The translations under genes and the position numbers were made by a program. From positions 1-38,791 of the forward strand of contig NZ_PJAS01000037.1 in the NCBI RefSeq assembly GCF_002836735.1: a DNA stretch of 38,791 nucleotides. The letters are read 5' to 3'. Source of the DNA: Psychrobacter sp. 4Bb. GTDB lineage: Bacteria; Pseudomonadota; Gammaproteobacteria; Pseudomonadales; Moraxellaceae. Under the pieces are notes generated by a model. The model saw only the letters and a program-made list of their open reading frames with translations, ran no database searches and had not been told where the DNA came from. Below are positions 7,595 through 17,029 of this stretch, piece after piece (the first letter of the stretch is position 1; every line of letters begins with the position of its first letter).

Positions 7595-7617
7595 TGTCGT
7601 ACATATGGCTCAAAAAA

Positions 7618-10041
7618 TTACTCTGGCATCTCATAAAGCAATTTATCAAGCGTAATCGGAAAATCATAAACGCGTACGCCGACGGCATTATAGACAGCGT
7701 TAGCAATCGCGGCGGCAGCACCTGCAATAGCCGTCTCACCGATACCTTTGATGTGCATTGGATTGGTATAAGGATCATCTTCTTCTACCAATATGACATC
7801 TAACTGCGGTACGTCCGCATTAACTGGCACATGATACTCGGCAAGGTCATGGTTACAGAGACGACCGTCACGTTTGTCATGAATCACTTCTTCCATCAAC
7901 GCTGAGCCAATACCGAACACCATACCGCCATAGCATTGCGACGTTGCAGTTTTGTGGTTCAGAATACGACCAGCGGCAAATGCACCTGTCATACGTTTGA
8001 CGCGGATCTCACCAGTGACTTTATGAACCGCCACTTCAGCGAAGTTCGCACCAAAAGAGGCTTGGCGATGGCTCTTACCGTTCTTACCCGGTTTTATCTG
8101 GCCTTTGGCAGTGATTTTTTGCTCATCATAGTCAGCGACCACATCCGCAAGCGCATAAGACTCTGTATTATCAAAATCATACTCTTGTGATGCTGACTGT
8201 CCTGATAGCGAAAGCCCTGTGGTTTGCGATAGCTTATCAATAGTGCTGTCAGCAAATGATTGGCCGCTCTTTTTGGCAGCTTCCATTGCCGTTAAAGCAT
8301 GCTCGCCTGTTTTCTTGATTTGACCATTGTCTAACTGAATGTTGTCAGGATACAGACCAACTTTTTCTGCTAGCATTTCACGCAGCTGCTCACAAGCAAG
8401 ATAGACACCACTACCCGCACTCGCAGCACCCCAACTGCCACCTGAGCCTGATGCTGGTGGCAATGCACTGTCACCTAGTTTCATCTCAACATGGTCGATA
8501 GGCAGTCCTAACAGGTCTGCCGCTACCTGAGAAAACACCGTATAAGACCCTGTACCGATGTCTGTCATGTCTGTCTCGATAACTGCTTTGATACCAAGTG
8601 CTTTTGACTCATCTACCTGTAGGGTTGCACGTGCTTCAGATGGCTGTAGTTGGTTACCACGGGCAGCCGCCGCCATGCCTGTACCTATCCACCAGTCACC
8701 TTCTAATTGGCTGGCAGGCTTGGCGTTTCGCTCACTCCAACCAAAATGCTCAGCACCTTGTTCCATACAGGCAATCAATTGGCGCGTTGAGAAAGGAATA
8801 TCTTGACTCGGATCTTGCTCTGGCTCATTACGACGGCGTAGTTCAACCGGATCAATCTCCAACTGTGTGGCAAGCTCATCCATGGCACATTCAAGCGCGA
8901 TCATACCTACCGCTTCGCCAGGCGCACGCATAGAACCTGACAACACTTGGTTCATGTCTACCATCTCATAATTCACACGGCGGTTTTTGCCGCTATATAG
9001 ATGGTGCGTAGATAGAGCAGTTGGCTCAAAGAAAGCCTCACCTGGCAAATTACTAGAGATCGTATCGTGAATCAATGTATCGATCACGCCGTCATTGTTC
9101 GCGCCGATTGCGATACGCTGACGCGTGTTTGAGCGTCTGACCGTTGCTTCCATCACTTGTGAACGCGTCATAGTGATTAGCACAGGACGACCCAGATCTT
9201 TTGCAGCAATCGCCGCTGCAATAGATTCAGGAGCAATACCGAGCTTACTACCGAACCCACCACCGACATAGTGTGCGATCAGTTGTACTTGATCTTTATT
9301 TAGGTCCAGAGCATCCATGACTTGCTGTTTGCAAGAAGCGAGCATCTGATTGGAAGTATACAAAACGAGCTTATCGCCTTCCCAATGAGCCAACGTTGTA
9401 TGGGGCTCCATCGGAGAGTTGCTTTGACTTGGGGTATGATAAAAGCGATCAACGGTCACTGCCGCATCAGCTAAGCCTTGGTCTGGATCGCCTTGGACAT
9501 TATTTTTATCAGAGCCTTTTTCTTCATCTACCGCATGTGCGTTAGAGAGCTCTTGAGTAAAGTTTAATGCCGCTTGGTCAGTCTCATCCTTATAAGTCAC
9601 TTTCAGCGCTTTAGCGCCTTCTGTTGCGGCCTCAAAAGTTTCGGCGATTACAACAGCTATGGGCTGACCATGATAAAACACTTCACTCACACCTTGAGTT
9701 GGTGCTTTTGTTGCCCCGCCCTGTTGCGAATTACGTAAGAAGTGCTCAGGATCGGTCACGACTTTAATAATATTAGGAATGCCTTTTAGAGAGTCACTAT
9801 CGATACTCTCAACTTGACCTTTAGCAATGGTCGCGCCTACCAATACACCATAGGCTTGATTGTCCAAGTGTATTTCGGCACTGTATTTCGCTTGACCGCT
9901 AACCTTTAGGGAACCATCAACACGGTTGATTGGCTTACCAACTAGCTTGCTTACCGTTGTACTAAATAGCGTTTCAACAGGCTCATCCATGGTCAGTTTT
10001 TTGGTTGGTTCTGACTGTGTGATTGATTCTAATAGTGCCAT
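7618..10041 (-). CDS. paoC: Aldehyde oxidoreductase molybdenum cofactor subunit (PaoC-like)
   Basis: The 807-residue protein is the large catalytic subunit of a xanthine oxidase-family enzyme. After a 32-residue leader it begins VGKPINRVDGSLKVSGQAKY, the standard start of domain 1. Cofactor-binding segments include AHYVGGGFGSKLG, SGSMRAPGEAVGMIALECA and PASGSGGSWGAASAGSGVY. The catalytic base is predicted to be the Glu in IKGIGETAIAGAAAAIANA, at about residue 769. Together with the [4Fe-4S]-bearing FAD subunit this resembles E. coli PaoC, which oxidises aromatic aldehydes. The ATG lies two bases after the paoB stop, with a GAGGGA Shine-Dalgarno inside paoB. No Tat signal is present; E. coli PaoC also lacks its own and relies on PaoA. 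The substrate is inferred. Confidence 0.88.
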   Translation of the reverse strand: MALLESITQSEPTKKLTMDEPVETLFSTTVSKLVGKPINRVDGSLKVSGQAKYSAEIHLDNQAYGVLVGATIAKGQVESIDSDSLKGIPNIIKVVTDPEHFLRNSQQGGATKAPTQGVSEVFYHGQPIAVVIAETFEAATEGAKALKVTYKDETDQAALNFTQELSNAHAVDEEKGSDKNNVQGDPDQGLADAAVTVDRFYHTPSQSNSPMEPHTTLAHWEGDKLVLYTSNQMLASCKQQVMDALDLNKDQVQLIAHYVGGGFGSKLGIAPESIAAAIAAKDLGRPVLITMTRSQVMEATVRRSNTRQRIAIGANNDGVIDTLIHDTISSNLPGEAFFEPTALSTHHLYSGKNRRVNYEMVDMNQVLSGSMRAPGEAVGMIALECAMDELATQLEIDPVELRRRNEPEQDPSQDIPFSTRQLIACMEQGAEHFGWSERNAKPASQLEGDWWIGTGMAAAARGNQLQPSEARATLQVDESKALGIKAVIETDMTDIGTGSYTVFSQVAADLLGLPIDHVEMKLGDSALPPASGSGGSWGAASAGSGVYLACEQLREMLAEKVGLYPDNIQLDNGQIKKTGEHALTAMEAAKKSGQSFADSTIDKLSQTTGLSLSGQSASQEYDFDNTESYALADVVADYDEQKITAKGQIKPGKNGKSHRQASFGANFAEVAVHKVTGEIRVKRMTGAFAAGRILNHKTATSQCYGGMVFGIGSALMEEVIHDKRDGRLCNHDLAEYHVPVNADVPQLDVILVEEDDPYTNPMHIKGIGETAIAGAAAAIANAVYNAVGVRVYDFPITLDKLLYEMPE

Positions 10042-10043
10042 GA

Positions 10044-11036
10044 TTATGCTCCCTCGCCCGCTAATGCGCGCTGAATAACTTGTTTTAGTAGGCGACGCGT
10101 CAACGGTATTTTAAAGTCGTTCTGACCATTACCTTTGGCATCATGCAATAATAGATCAGCGGCCTGCGTGATAACATCGCTATTGCCATCGGTATCCATT
10201 AATAGTGCCTCAACCTCTTCATTACGCCATGGCTTGGTACCGATGCCGCCGAACGCCAAACGTACTGTCTTTAGGTTGCCATTGTCGTCAGCATCGATGA
10301 CTGCGGCACAAGATACCAGTGCAAAAGCGTAAGAAGCGCGATCACGCACTTTGTCATAGGTATGCATGCCCTTAATAGGGGCAGGTAGTACAACATGAGT
10401 AATCAGCTCGCCTGCTTCTAGCACATTTTCGATATGCGGCGTGTCTTTTGGCAAACAATAAAAATCTTTGACATCGATAGCGCGAGTCGAGCCATCTGCT
10501 TTAACTGTCTCTATCGTGGCATCCAGTAAGCGCATTGCCACTGCCATATCGGATGGGTGCTGAGCAATACATGAATCACTGGTACCTAAGACAGCTAGGG
10601 TACGGTTCTCCCCGTTGATAGCAGGACATCCTGTGCCCGGTTCACGTTTATTACAAGCGCTGTCTGTTTGATAAAAATAATAGCAACGAGTACGCTGCAA
10701 AAAATTGCCGCCCGTTGTCGCTCTGTTACGTAGCTGACCAGTCGCTCCTGCCAAGATAGCTCGGGACAATACTGGATAGTTTGCAATCACCTCAGGATGC
10801 GCGGCCAAATCGCTATTGGTCACAAGCGTACCAATACGTAAACCACCATCGGCAGTCGTTTCTACTTGCTCTAATTCTAAACGAGTGATATCGACCAGTT
10901 TGATTGGGGTTTCGATCTCTAGTTTCATGAGATCTAATAAGTTAGTACCACCTGCGATAAAAGACGCATCCTCAGTACTGGCAGATATTGCCGCTTGCTC
11001 TGGTGCATCAGCACGACTGTATTCAAAGCGTTTCAT
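10044..11036 (-). CDS. paoB: Aldehyde oxidoreductase FAD subunit with extra [4Fe-4S] motif (PaoB-like)
   Basis: The 330-residue protein is the FAD-binding subunit. FIAGGTNLLDLMKLEIETP at about 26-44 is the FAD pyrophosphate loop, and TTGGNFLQRTRC is the second conserved FAD motif. The next segment contains cysteines in RCYYFYQTDSACNKREPG, TGCPA and SDSCIAQHPSD. This insertion is the [4Fe-4S]-binding feature of PaoB and 4-hydroxybenzoyl-CoA reductase-type subunits and is absent from ordinary xanthine dehydrogenase FAD chains. The C-terminal CO-dehydrogenase flavoprotein domain includes YAFALVSCAAVI and LAFGGIGTKPWR. Its ATG overlaps the paoA stop by four bases and an AGGAGG precedes it within paoA. 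It passes electrons between the iron-sulfur and molybdenum subunits and an acceptor. Confidence 0.9.
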   Translation of the reverse strand: MKRFEYSRADAPEQAAISASTEDASFIAGGTNLLDLMKLEIETPIKLVDITRLELEQVETTADGGLRIGTLVTNSDLAAHPEVIANYPVLSRAILAGATGQLRNRATTGGNFLQRTRCYYFYQTDSACNKREPGTGCPAINGENRTLAVLGTSDSCIAQHPSDMAVAMRLLDATIETVKADGSTRAIDVKDFYCLPKDTPHIENVLEAGELITHVVLPAPIKGMHTYDKVRDRASYAFALVSCAAVIDADDNGNLKTVRLAFGGIGTKPWRNEEVEALLMDTDGNSDVITQAADLLLHDAKGNGQNDFKIPLTRRLLKQVIQRALAGEGA

Positions 11037-11704
11037 GAGCGGCCTCCTGTTGTAGCAGTTGCTGTCTTGTTATTCGCTGAGGTTTTGCCAAGTTGCGCCT
11101 CGCTCGGTGGCGGTGACCAGATACCTGTCACGCTTGAGTTTTGCACTGTATTGTCTGTTGTTTGAGTACTAGACTCTTGTATTTGACTCTCTGATACCTG
11201 ACTTTCAAGCACTTGTGAAATGGCTTTGATAATGTTTGGATAAGCTGAGCAGCGGCAGATATTACCGCTCATGCGCTCAGCAATTTCTTGTACAAGGCGA
11301 CCATCAGGATTTTTTAAGTCGGTGCTCACATGGCTTGGCCAATTTTGCTTTACCTCTTCTATCAATGCGGTGGCTGAGCAAATCTGACCTGGCGTGCAGT
11401 ACCCGCATTGAAACGCGTCATTGTCTTTAAACGCTTGCTGCAATGCCGATAGTGACTCTGGCATTCCAATGCCTTCGATCGTTGTGATGTCATCACCATC
11501 ATGCATAACGGCGAGTGTCAGACAAGAGTTAACCCGTCGTCCATTGATGAGCATGGTACATGCCCCACATTGACCATGGTCGCAGCCTTTTTTGGGTCCA
11601 GTAATTTGTAGATGCTGACGACATACGTCGAGCAGTGTCGTACGGGCGTCAAGATTCTCGAGCTGATAATCTTGCTTATTGATTGTTAAGGTCAAAGTAG
11701 ACAT
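11033..11704 (-). CDS. paoA: Aldehyde oxidoreductase [2Fe-2S] subunit (PaoA-like), no Tat signal
   Basis: The 223-residue protein has both [2Fe-2S] domains. The plant-ferredoxin-like domain carries the four cysteines of KKGCDHGQCGACTMLINGRR and VNSC. The helical domain carries CGYCTPGQICS and GNICRCSAYPNI. It starts directly with MSTLTLTINKQDYQLENL. E. coli PaoA has a twin-arginine leader that exports the complex; none is visible here, so this enzyme is probably cytosolic. After about residue 168 there is a Ser/Thr/Gln-rich tail of roughly 55 residues beyond the family core, ending TATTGGRS. It is the promoter-proximal gene of the operon. Confidence 0.9.
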   Translation of the reverse strand: MSTLTLTINKQDYQLENLDARTTLLDVCRQHLQITGPKKGCDHGQCGACTMLINGRRVNSCLTLAVMHDGDDITTIEGIGMPESLSALQQAFKDNDAFQCGYCTPGQICSATALIEEVKQNWPSHVSTDLKNPDGRLVQEIAERMSGNICRCSAYPNIIKAISQVLESQVSESQIQESSTQTTDNTVQNSSVTGIWSPPPSEAQLGKTSANNKTATATTGGRS

Positions 11705-11927
11705 GCTGGCTTCTCGCTGGCAGATGAATATAATGGAATGGTGAAATACGCTTCAAAATGACAGCGTCAATAAATTTATTATGACGTATGAAAACAGTTG
11801 TTTTGTTTTTACTTTGTAGGGATTCCAGTGTAGTTTCTAATCTGCGAAAGTATCGAAATGTTAGCGCTGCTAATAGATGGTATGTGGTCTATCATCAGTG
11901 TTTGACGTTATTTCAAAAGATATCCCT

Positions 11928-11964
11928 AAAAAAAAAGCCCCATAAACAGTCAGTTTACGAGGCT
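11928..11964 (-). terminator. Intrinsic terminator downstream of the nitroreductase gene
   Basis: On the - strand, AGCCTCGTAAAC and GTTTATGGGGCT form a twelve-base stem with two imperfect pairs and a TGACT loop, followed by eight T residues (11928-11935 read in reverse). It lies about 75 bases after the end of the broken nfsB frame and separates it from paoA. Confidence 0.8.
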
Positions 11965-12039
11965 CTTAAATAGAATTTTTACGTGTAGTATTTAGTAGAT
12001 CTGTCTATTAAAAATGTTCTTTGCTTAGATAATAACTGG

Positions 12040-12696
12040 CTATGCCTTCGTGATAATCGTTTCTTCATCAAAACGTGATTTTGGTAATTCAGCGTTAAAG
12101 TCATCTTTACTACGATAACCAAGTGATACGACTGCCACAGCGGTGTAGCCTTTACTACGTAAATCAAACTATTTATCAAGTGCTTTCAAATCCGCGCCTT
12201 CCATCGGCACTGCATCAATACCCAAGGTTGCAGCCCCTAGTAGTAGAGCGCCCATATTGAGATACAATTGCTCTATCAACCAATGTGGTTCGTCCTTTTG
12301 CTCATAACGACGAATGTCCAAAAACATTTTACGCGTCTGGTGCATTTGCTCTTTAAATTTTGGCTCTGCGAAACGACCATCTGCATCTTCTTTTTCTAAG
12401 ATGCCATTCAAAAAATCATCATCAGCATAGACACGGCTACAGAATACAATGACGTGCGAGGCACCTTTTACTTTGGCATCGTTGAACTCGTACATGCCCT
12501 CCGTGCCTTTTGCGATTCGGGCTTTACCAGCTTCATCATCAGCAATGACAAAATGCCAAGGCTGAATATTGGTACTCGAAGGACTGAGGCGCAAAATATC
12601 CTTTAGACTTTGGAAATCTTCTGTTGAGATTTTCTTATCGGTATCAAACTCTTTTGTGCTATAGCGCCAGTTCATTGCTTCAGTGATATTTTTCAT
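12040..12696 (-). pseudogene. nfsB: NfsB-type oxygen-insensitive nitroreductase interrupted by an amber codon
   Basis: The frame encodes an FMN-dependent nitroreductase close to E. coli NfsB. Shared segments are RYSTKEFD, LRLSPSSTNIQPWHFV (FMN-binding), HVIVFCSR, KEDADGRFAEP, YLNMGALLLGAATLGIDAVP and MEGADLKALDK. At codon 176 a TAG (12171-12169) replaces the codon that is Glu in NfsB. The same frame then continues with FDLRSKGYTAVAVVSLGYRS and DDFNAELPKSRFD to TAG at 12040-12042. Without the amber the protein would be 218 residues, the normal length. The stop removes the C-terminal part that completes the fold and FMN site, so the product is probably inactive. The start is ATG 12696 because GGAG stands six bases upstream; ATG 12708 has none. 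A sequencing error is possible. Confidence 0.85.
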
Positions 12697-13107
12697 CTGT
12701 GACTCCATTATTGATATTAATTTTTTATTCTTTATTAGAATTTTTATTCTTTATTAGAATCTTTCTTCTTCAATTATCATTTCAACGAAGCCACTTTAAT
12801 TAAAAAGCTATTTTGTGACCATGCCTGCTTGGTTAAGTATTCGTAGGTTTTGTTATGACTGAGTCAGAGTATTGCAAAAACGCCTACTTTCTTATTAGTA
12901 ATGGTTACAATTACGCTACCGAATTGGCGACGCCGACTGCGCAGACTACATTGTAATCACTTAGTCATTCTCTTAGTATGAACTGACTTGATACATGGTA
13001 ACTAGTTATAGTTGTCTGATAACTAGGTATATCTGCTTGATTCCAACTGATATGCCACTATCTATATATCCCAAACAAAACATACATAATAATACCCGTG
13101 AGGAAAT
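12697..13107. other. Divergent intergenic region between nfsB and the FrnE-like gene
   Basis: This gap of about 410 bases carries the divergent upstream regions of the nitroreductase and of the DsbA-family gene. It contains a duplicated 19-base unit next to the nfsB start (12722-12759). No coding frame was recognised. A GAGGAA just before 13108 is the Shine-Dalgarno of the rightward gene. Confidence 0.5.
12722..12759. repeat. Tandem duplication of a 19-base AT-rich unit
   Basis: The 19-base unit TTTTTATTCTTTATTAGAA occurs at 12722-12740 and again, identically, at 12741-12759. It lies about 25 bases upstream of the nfsB start codon, within its likely leader or promoter. The duplication changes promoter spacing and could arise by slippage. 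Confidence 0.8.
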
Positions 13108-13767
13108 ATGAGCACATCAGAAAAACCACTCCGAATAGATATCGTCTCAGACGTCGTCTGCCCTTGGTGCGTTATCGGCTATCGTCAATTGGCAGCAGCA
13201 CTTGAGCAAACCAATACCGCTCACACTATCCACTGGCATCCGTTTGAGTTAAACCCAAATATGCCAAGTGAAGGTCAAAACCTACGTGAACACATCATCG
13301 AGAAGTACGGCTCTACTAAACAAGAATCAGATGCTAGCCGAGTCAGAATGACTGAAGCTGGACAGGAAGTTGGCTTTGAATTTAATTTCAATGATGATAC
13401 ACGCATGCACAACACCTTTAACTTGCATCAGCTGATACATTTCGCTGATCAACAAGGCCGCATGCATGAATTAAAGCAAGCCTTGTTTGCCGCGCATTTC
13501 ACCAATAACAGAGATATCTCCGATATCAACGTGCTTGCCGATATTGCAGCAGAGACTGGGCTTGATCGTAGTGAATCATTGGCAGTGTTAGAAGGTCAAT
13601 TCTTTGCGAAAAAAGTACGAGCAGAAGAGCAGCATTGGCAACAGCAAGGCATCCAAAGTGTACCAGCGATTATCTTTAATGAGCGTCATCTGGTCAGCGG
13701 CGCTCAAGGGGTCGAGAACTATGTCAGTATCTTAGAGCAATTGGCCAACATGAACATGACTGAGTAA
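13108..13767 (+). CDS. DsbA-family oxidoreductase, FrnE-like
   Basis: This 219-residue protein belongs to the FrnE/2-hydroxychromene-2-carboxylate isomerase branch of the DsbA family. It has a thioredoxin fold with a helical insertion. The N-terminal strand RIDIVSDVVCPWCVIGYRQL carries the CPWC redox motif at about residues 19-22. The second thioredoxin half is marked by GIQSVPAIIFNERHLVSGAQ, where the cis-Pro follows SV. There is no signal peptide, so it acts in the cytosol, as FrnE does, probably as a disulfide oxidoreductase or isomerase. A GAGGAA precedes the ATG. The dehalogenase gene follows after 44 bases in the same direction, so the two are likely co-transcribed. The natural substrate is unknown. 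Confidence 0.85.
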   Translation: MSTSEKPLRIDIVSDVVCPWCVIGYRQLAAALEQTNTAHTIHWHPFELNPNMPSEGQNLREHIIEKYGSTKQESDASRVRMTEAGQEVGFEFNFNDDTRMHNTFNLHQLIHFADQQGRMHELKQALFAAHFTNNRDISDINVLADIAAETGLDRSESLAVLEGQFFAKKVRAEEQHWQQQGIQSVPAIIFNERHLVSGAQGVENYVSILEQLANMNMTE

Positions 13768-13811
13768 ACCACCTGACGTTATAAAAATGTCATTCTATAA
13801 AAGGATACTTT

Positions 13812-14507
13812 ATGTCTTCTGAACGCTTTCCCTCGATTATTGTATTCGACGTCAACGAAACACTGCTCGATATCGATACGCTAACGCCTTTATTCACGCG
13901 CGTCTTTGGTAAGCAAAGAGTGCTAAGAGAATGGTTCGCTCAGCTAGTACTGTACTCGCAGACCATGACGTTGTCCGGCCTCTATACGCCTTTTGGCGAG
14001 CTTGGGGTTGGTGCATTGCAAATGGTTGCTAACATCAGACAAGTGACTTTGACAGACGACGATATCAATGAGTTCAAAGAAAGAATGAGCGCGTTGCCTG
14101 CCCATCCTGATGCAGCGCCAGCACTGACTCGTTTGCGCGATGCAGGGTTTCGACTGGTCACACTGACCAATTCAGCAAGCAGTGCGTCCCCAACGCCATT
14201 AGAAAAAGCAGGTCTCAGTCAGTACTTTGAGCAGCACTTTAGTATTGAGACTGTTGGCAAGTTCAAGCCAGCACCTGATACTTATCAATTGGTGGCTGTT
14301 ACACTAGCTGTTGATACGTCAGACTTATGTCTTGTTGCCTGTCACCTCTGGGATACTATAGGTGCACAAGCGGCAGGTTGTCGCAGTGCGTTTTTGACCC
14401 GTCCCTATAATGCGATGCTAAACGCGCCAAATGTACCAGTTCCAGATTTGACCGCATCAGATTTATCGACACTAGCGGATCAAATTATTAGCAAAAAGAG
14501 TGCTTGA
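13812..14507 (+). CDS. Haloacid dehalogenase, type II (HAD superfamily)
   Basis: The 231-residue protein is an L-2-haloacid dehalogenase-like HAD hydrolase. Motif I is IIVFDVNETLLDID, with the nucleophile Asp at about residue 13 and Asn in the position usual for dehalogenases rather than phosphatases. Motif II is LVTLTNSASS, the motif III Lys region is VGKFKPAPDTYQ, and motif IV resembles LVACHLWDTIGAQAAG. These features fit type II dehalogenases, which hydrolyse 2-haloalkanoic acids with inversion. Many annotated members act on other small substrates, so the reaction is inferred. An AAAGGA lies seven bases before the ATG. A strong bidirectional terminator follows. Confidence 0.85.
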   Translation: MSSERFPSIIVFDVNETLLDIDTLTPLFTRVFGKQRVLREWFAQLVLYSQTMTLSGLYTPFGELGVGALQMVANIRQVTLTDDDINEFKERMSALPAHPDAAPALTRLRDAGFRLVTLTNSASSASPTPLEKAGLSQYFEQHFSIETVGKFKPAPDTYQLVAVTLAVDTSDLCLVACHLWDTIGAQAAGCRSAFLTRPYNAMLNAPNVPVPDLTASDLSTLADQIISKKSA

Positions 14508-14544
14508 TACATTTAACCTTTAAGCTATGTGTACAAATAACATT

Positions 14545-14582
14545 AAAAAAGGCTGCCTCAATATTGAAGCAGCCTTTTTATT
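14545..14582. terminator. Bidirectional terminator between the dehalogenase and frmA
   Basis: GGCTGC at 14551-14556 and GCAGCC at 14569-14574 are joined by a nearly palindromic CTCAATATTGAA. The hairpin is flanked by AAAAAA on the left and TTTTTATTTTT on the right. It therefore has a T-tract on both strands and suits the two converging genes on either side. Confidence 0.85.
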
Positions 14583-14630
14583 TTTGACAAAGCATTTCTA
14601 AGACAATAATGTCGTTACTGGGTTTGTTGA

Positions 14631-15845
<1,215 letters not shown>

Positions 15846-15997
15846 CTAACACATTTTATGGATTTTAGCGGTCACTATATCCACAGTTAAAACAAATAAA
15901 GATAGACTGAGCTTATCTTGCCTGCCCCACATAGGCAAGCATCGATGACAGTAAAACACCATCTGTTTACATTGATACTAACCATTATATTTATTTC

Positions 15998-16012
15998 TGA
16001 GCGGATAACAAT
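15998..16012 (+). promoter_or_regulatory. lac-operator-like 15-base string upstream of the LysR gene
   Basis: TGAGCGGATAACAAT at 15998-16012 is identical to 15 bases of the E. coli lac operator O1. It lacks the left symmetric arm (AATTG is replaced by ATTTC). It sits about 40 bases before the LysR start in the frmA/LysR divergent region. No LacI-family gene is visible here, so function is doubtful and chance is a real possibility. Confidence 0.2.
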
Positions 16013-16053
16013 ATGCTATATTTGCAAATATCTTTTACATATTGGTAATAATC

Positions 16054-16974
16054 ATGCGCTGGGAAGGAATTAGTGAGTTTGTCTATGTCGCAGAATATGA
16101 GAGCTTTACACGTGGTGCAAAAGAGCTAGGTATCTCGACGGCACAAGTCAGCCGTCAGATCAGCGCGTTAGAGAAACGTTTAAATATAAAGCTACTATAT
16201 CGAACCACACGCAAGGTCTCACTGACCGAAGAAGGACGTGTATTTTATCAGCACTGCCGCAGTGTGCTCGACGGTTTGGATGCCGCTGAGCAAGCCGTAA
16301 GCAACTTACAATCAAAGCCCCAAGGCAGGATAAAACTAACAGCGCCCGTTACTTATGGTGAGCAGCAGTTATTACCACTCATCAATGATTTTATGATGCA
16401 GTATCACGATATCGAAGTGACTGCCTTTTTGAGTAATCAGAAAATTGATTTGATTGAAGGGGGTTATGATTTGGCCATTCGTATTGGCAAATTGCATGAC
16501 TCGACGATGATGGCAAAGAAACTTAGCCTGCGTACTAATTTTGTCTGCGCTGCGCCCTCTTATCTGAGAAAACATGGCATACCACACCATCTAAGTGATT
16601 TAAGTCAACATAATTGCCTATTGGGTACTCGTGATTACTGGCACTTTATAGATACTGCTAAAGTAAAAGAGAACAGTCATACTCATGGTAAGACGGACAA
16701 CCAACGAGCAAGTGTAGAAAGGAACCTGCGTGTCTCTGGTACGGTGCAATATAACAGCGGCTATAGTCTGGTCGATGCTGCACTAAAAGGGCTGGGTATC
16801 GTACAGCTGCCTGATTATTATGTACAAAAGTATTTAGCGTCCGGCGAGTTGGTCAGTTTACTTGATGACTATAGAGAGCCCGAAGAAAGCATTTGGGCCA
16901 TTTATCCACATAACCGTCATTTATCACCAAAAATTAGGCTGCTCGTAGATTATTTGGCAGAACATTTGGTTTAA
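16054..16974 (+). CDS. LysR-family transcriptional regulator
   Basis: The protein of about 306 residues has the LysR layout. The winged helix-turn-helix spans roughly residues 1-60 (MRWEGISEFVYVAEYESFTR, ELGISTAQVSRQISALEKRL, LLYRTTRKVSLTEEG). A LysR substrate-binding domain follows from about 88 (GRIKLTAPVTYGEQQLLPLI) to VDYLAEHLV. The subgroup resembles the CrgA/AaeR-like regulators. The longest frame begins with a TTG at 16042. ATG 16054 is preferred because LysR proteins of this type begin directly with M-x-W-x-G-I-x-x-F. It is divergent from frmA across about 290 bases, the usual arrangement for a LysR protein and its target, but control of frmA is only inferred. The inducer is unknown. 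Confidence 0.88.
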   Translation: MRWEGISEFVYVAEYESFTRGAKELGISTAQVSRQISALEKRLNIKLLYRTTRKVSLTEEGRVFYQHCRSVLDGLDAAEQAVSNLQSKPQGRIKLTAPVTYGEQQLLPLINDFMMQYHDIEVTAFLSNQKIDLIEGGYDLAIRIGKLHDSTMMAKKLSLRTNFVCAAPSYLRKHGIPHHLSDLSQHNCLLGTRDYWHFIDTAKVKENSHTHGKTDNQRASVERNLRVSGTVQYNSGYSLVDAALKGLGIVQLPDYYVQKYLASGELVSLLDDYREPEESIWAIYPHNRHLSPKIRLLVDYLAEHLV

Positions 16975-17029
16975 CGTTCTGTTAAGACGTATTGCAATCA
17001 CAAACCTGATTACGCACAATGAATATTCG

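Noticed and set aside
7515..7778. 87-residue leftward frame at the end of paoC
   Set aside because: It is an out-of-frame shadow of paoC that runs through the paoC terminator. Its composition is not protein-like.
10595..10786. 63-residue leftward frame within paoB
   Set aside because: It lies in another frame of the conserved cysteine-rich part of paoB and is explained by it.
11788..11973. 61-residue rightward frame between paoA and nfsB
   Set aside because: It runs through the nfsB terminator hairpin, has no Shine-Dalgarno and resembles no known protein.
11979..12179. 66-residue leftward frame overlapping the end of nfsB
   Set aside because: It is in a different frame from the conserved NfsB C-terminus, which reads on in the same frame after the amber codon. 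A frameshift explanation was considered and dropped for that reason.
12040..12696. Amber codon as a recoding signal (pyrrolysine or programmed read-through)
   Set aside because: Nothing suggests pyrrolysine use, and the position is an ordinary Glu in NfsB. A point mutation or sequencing error is simpler.
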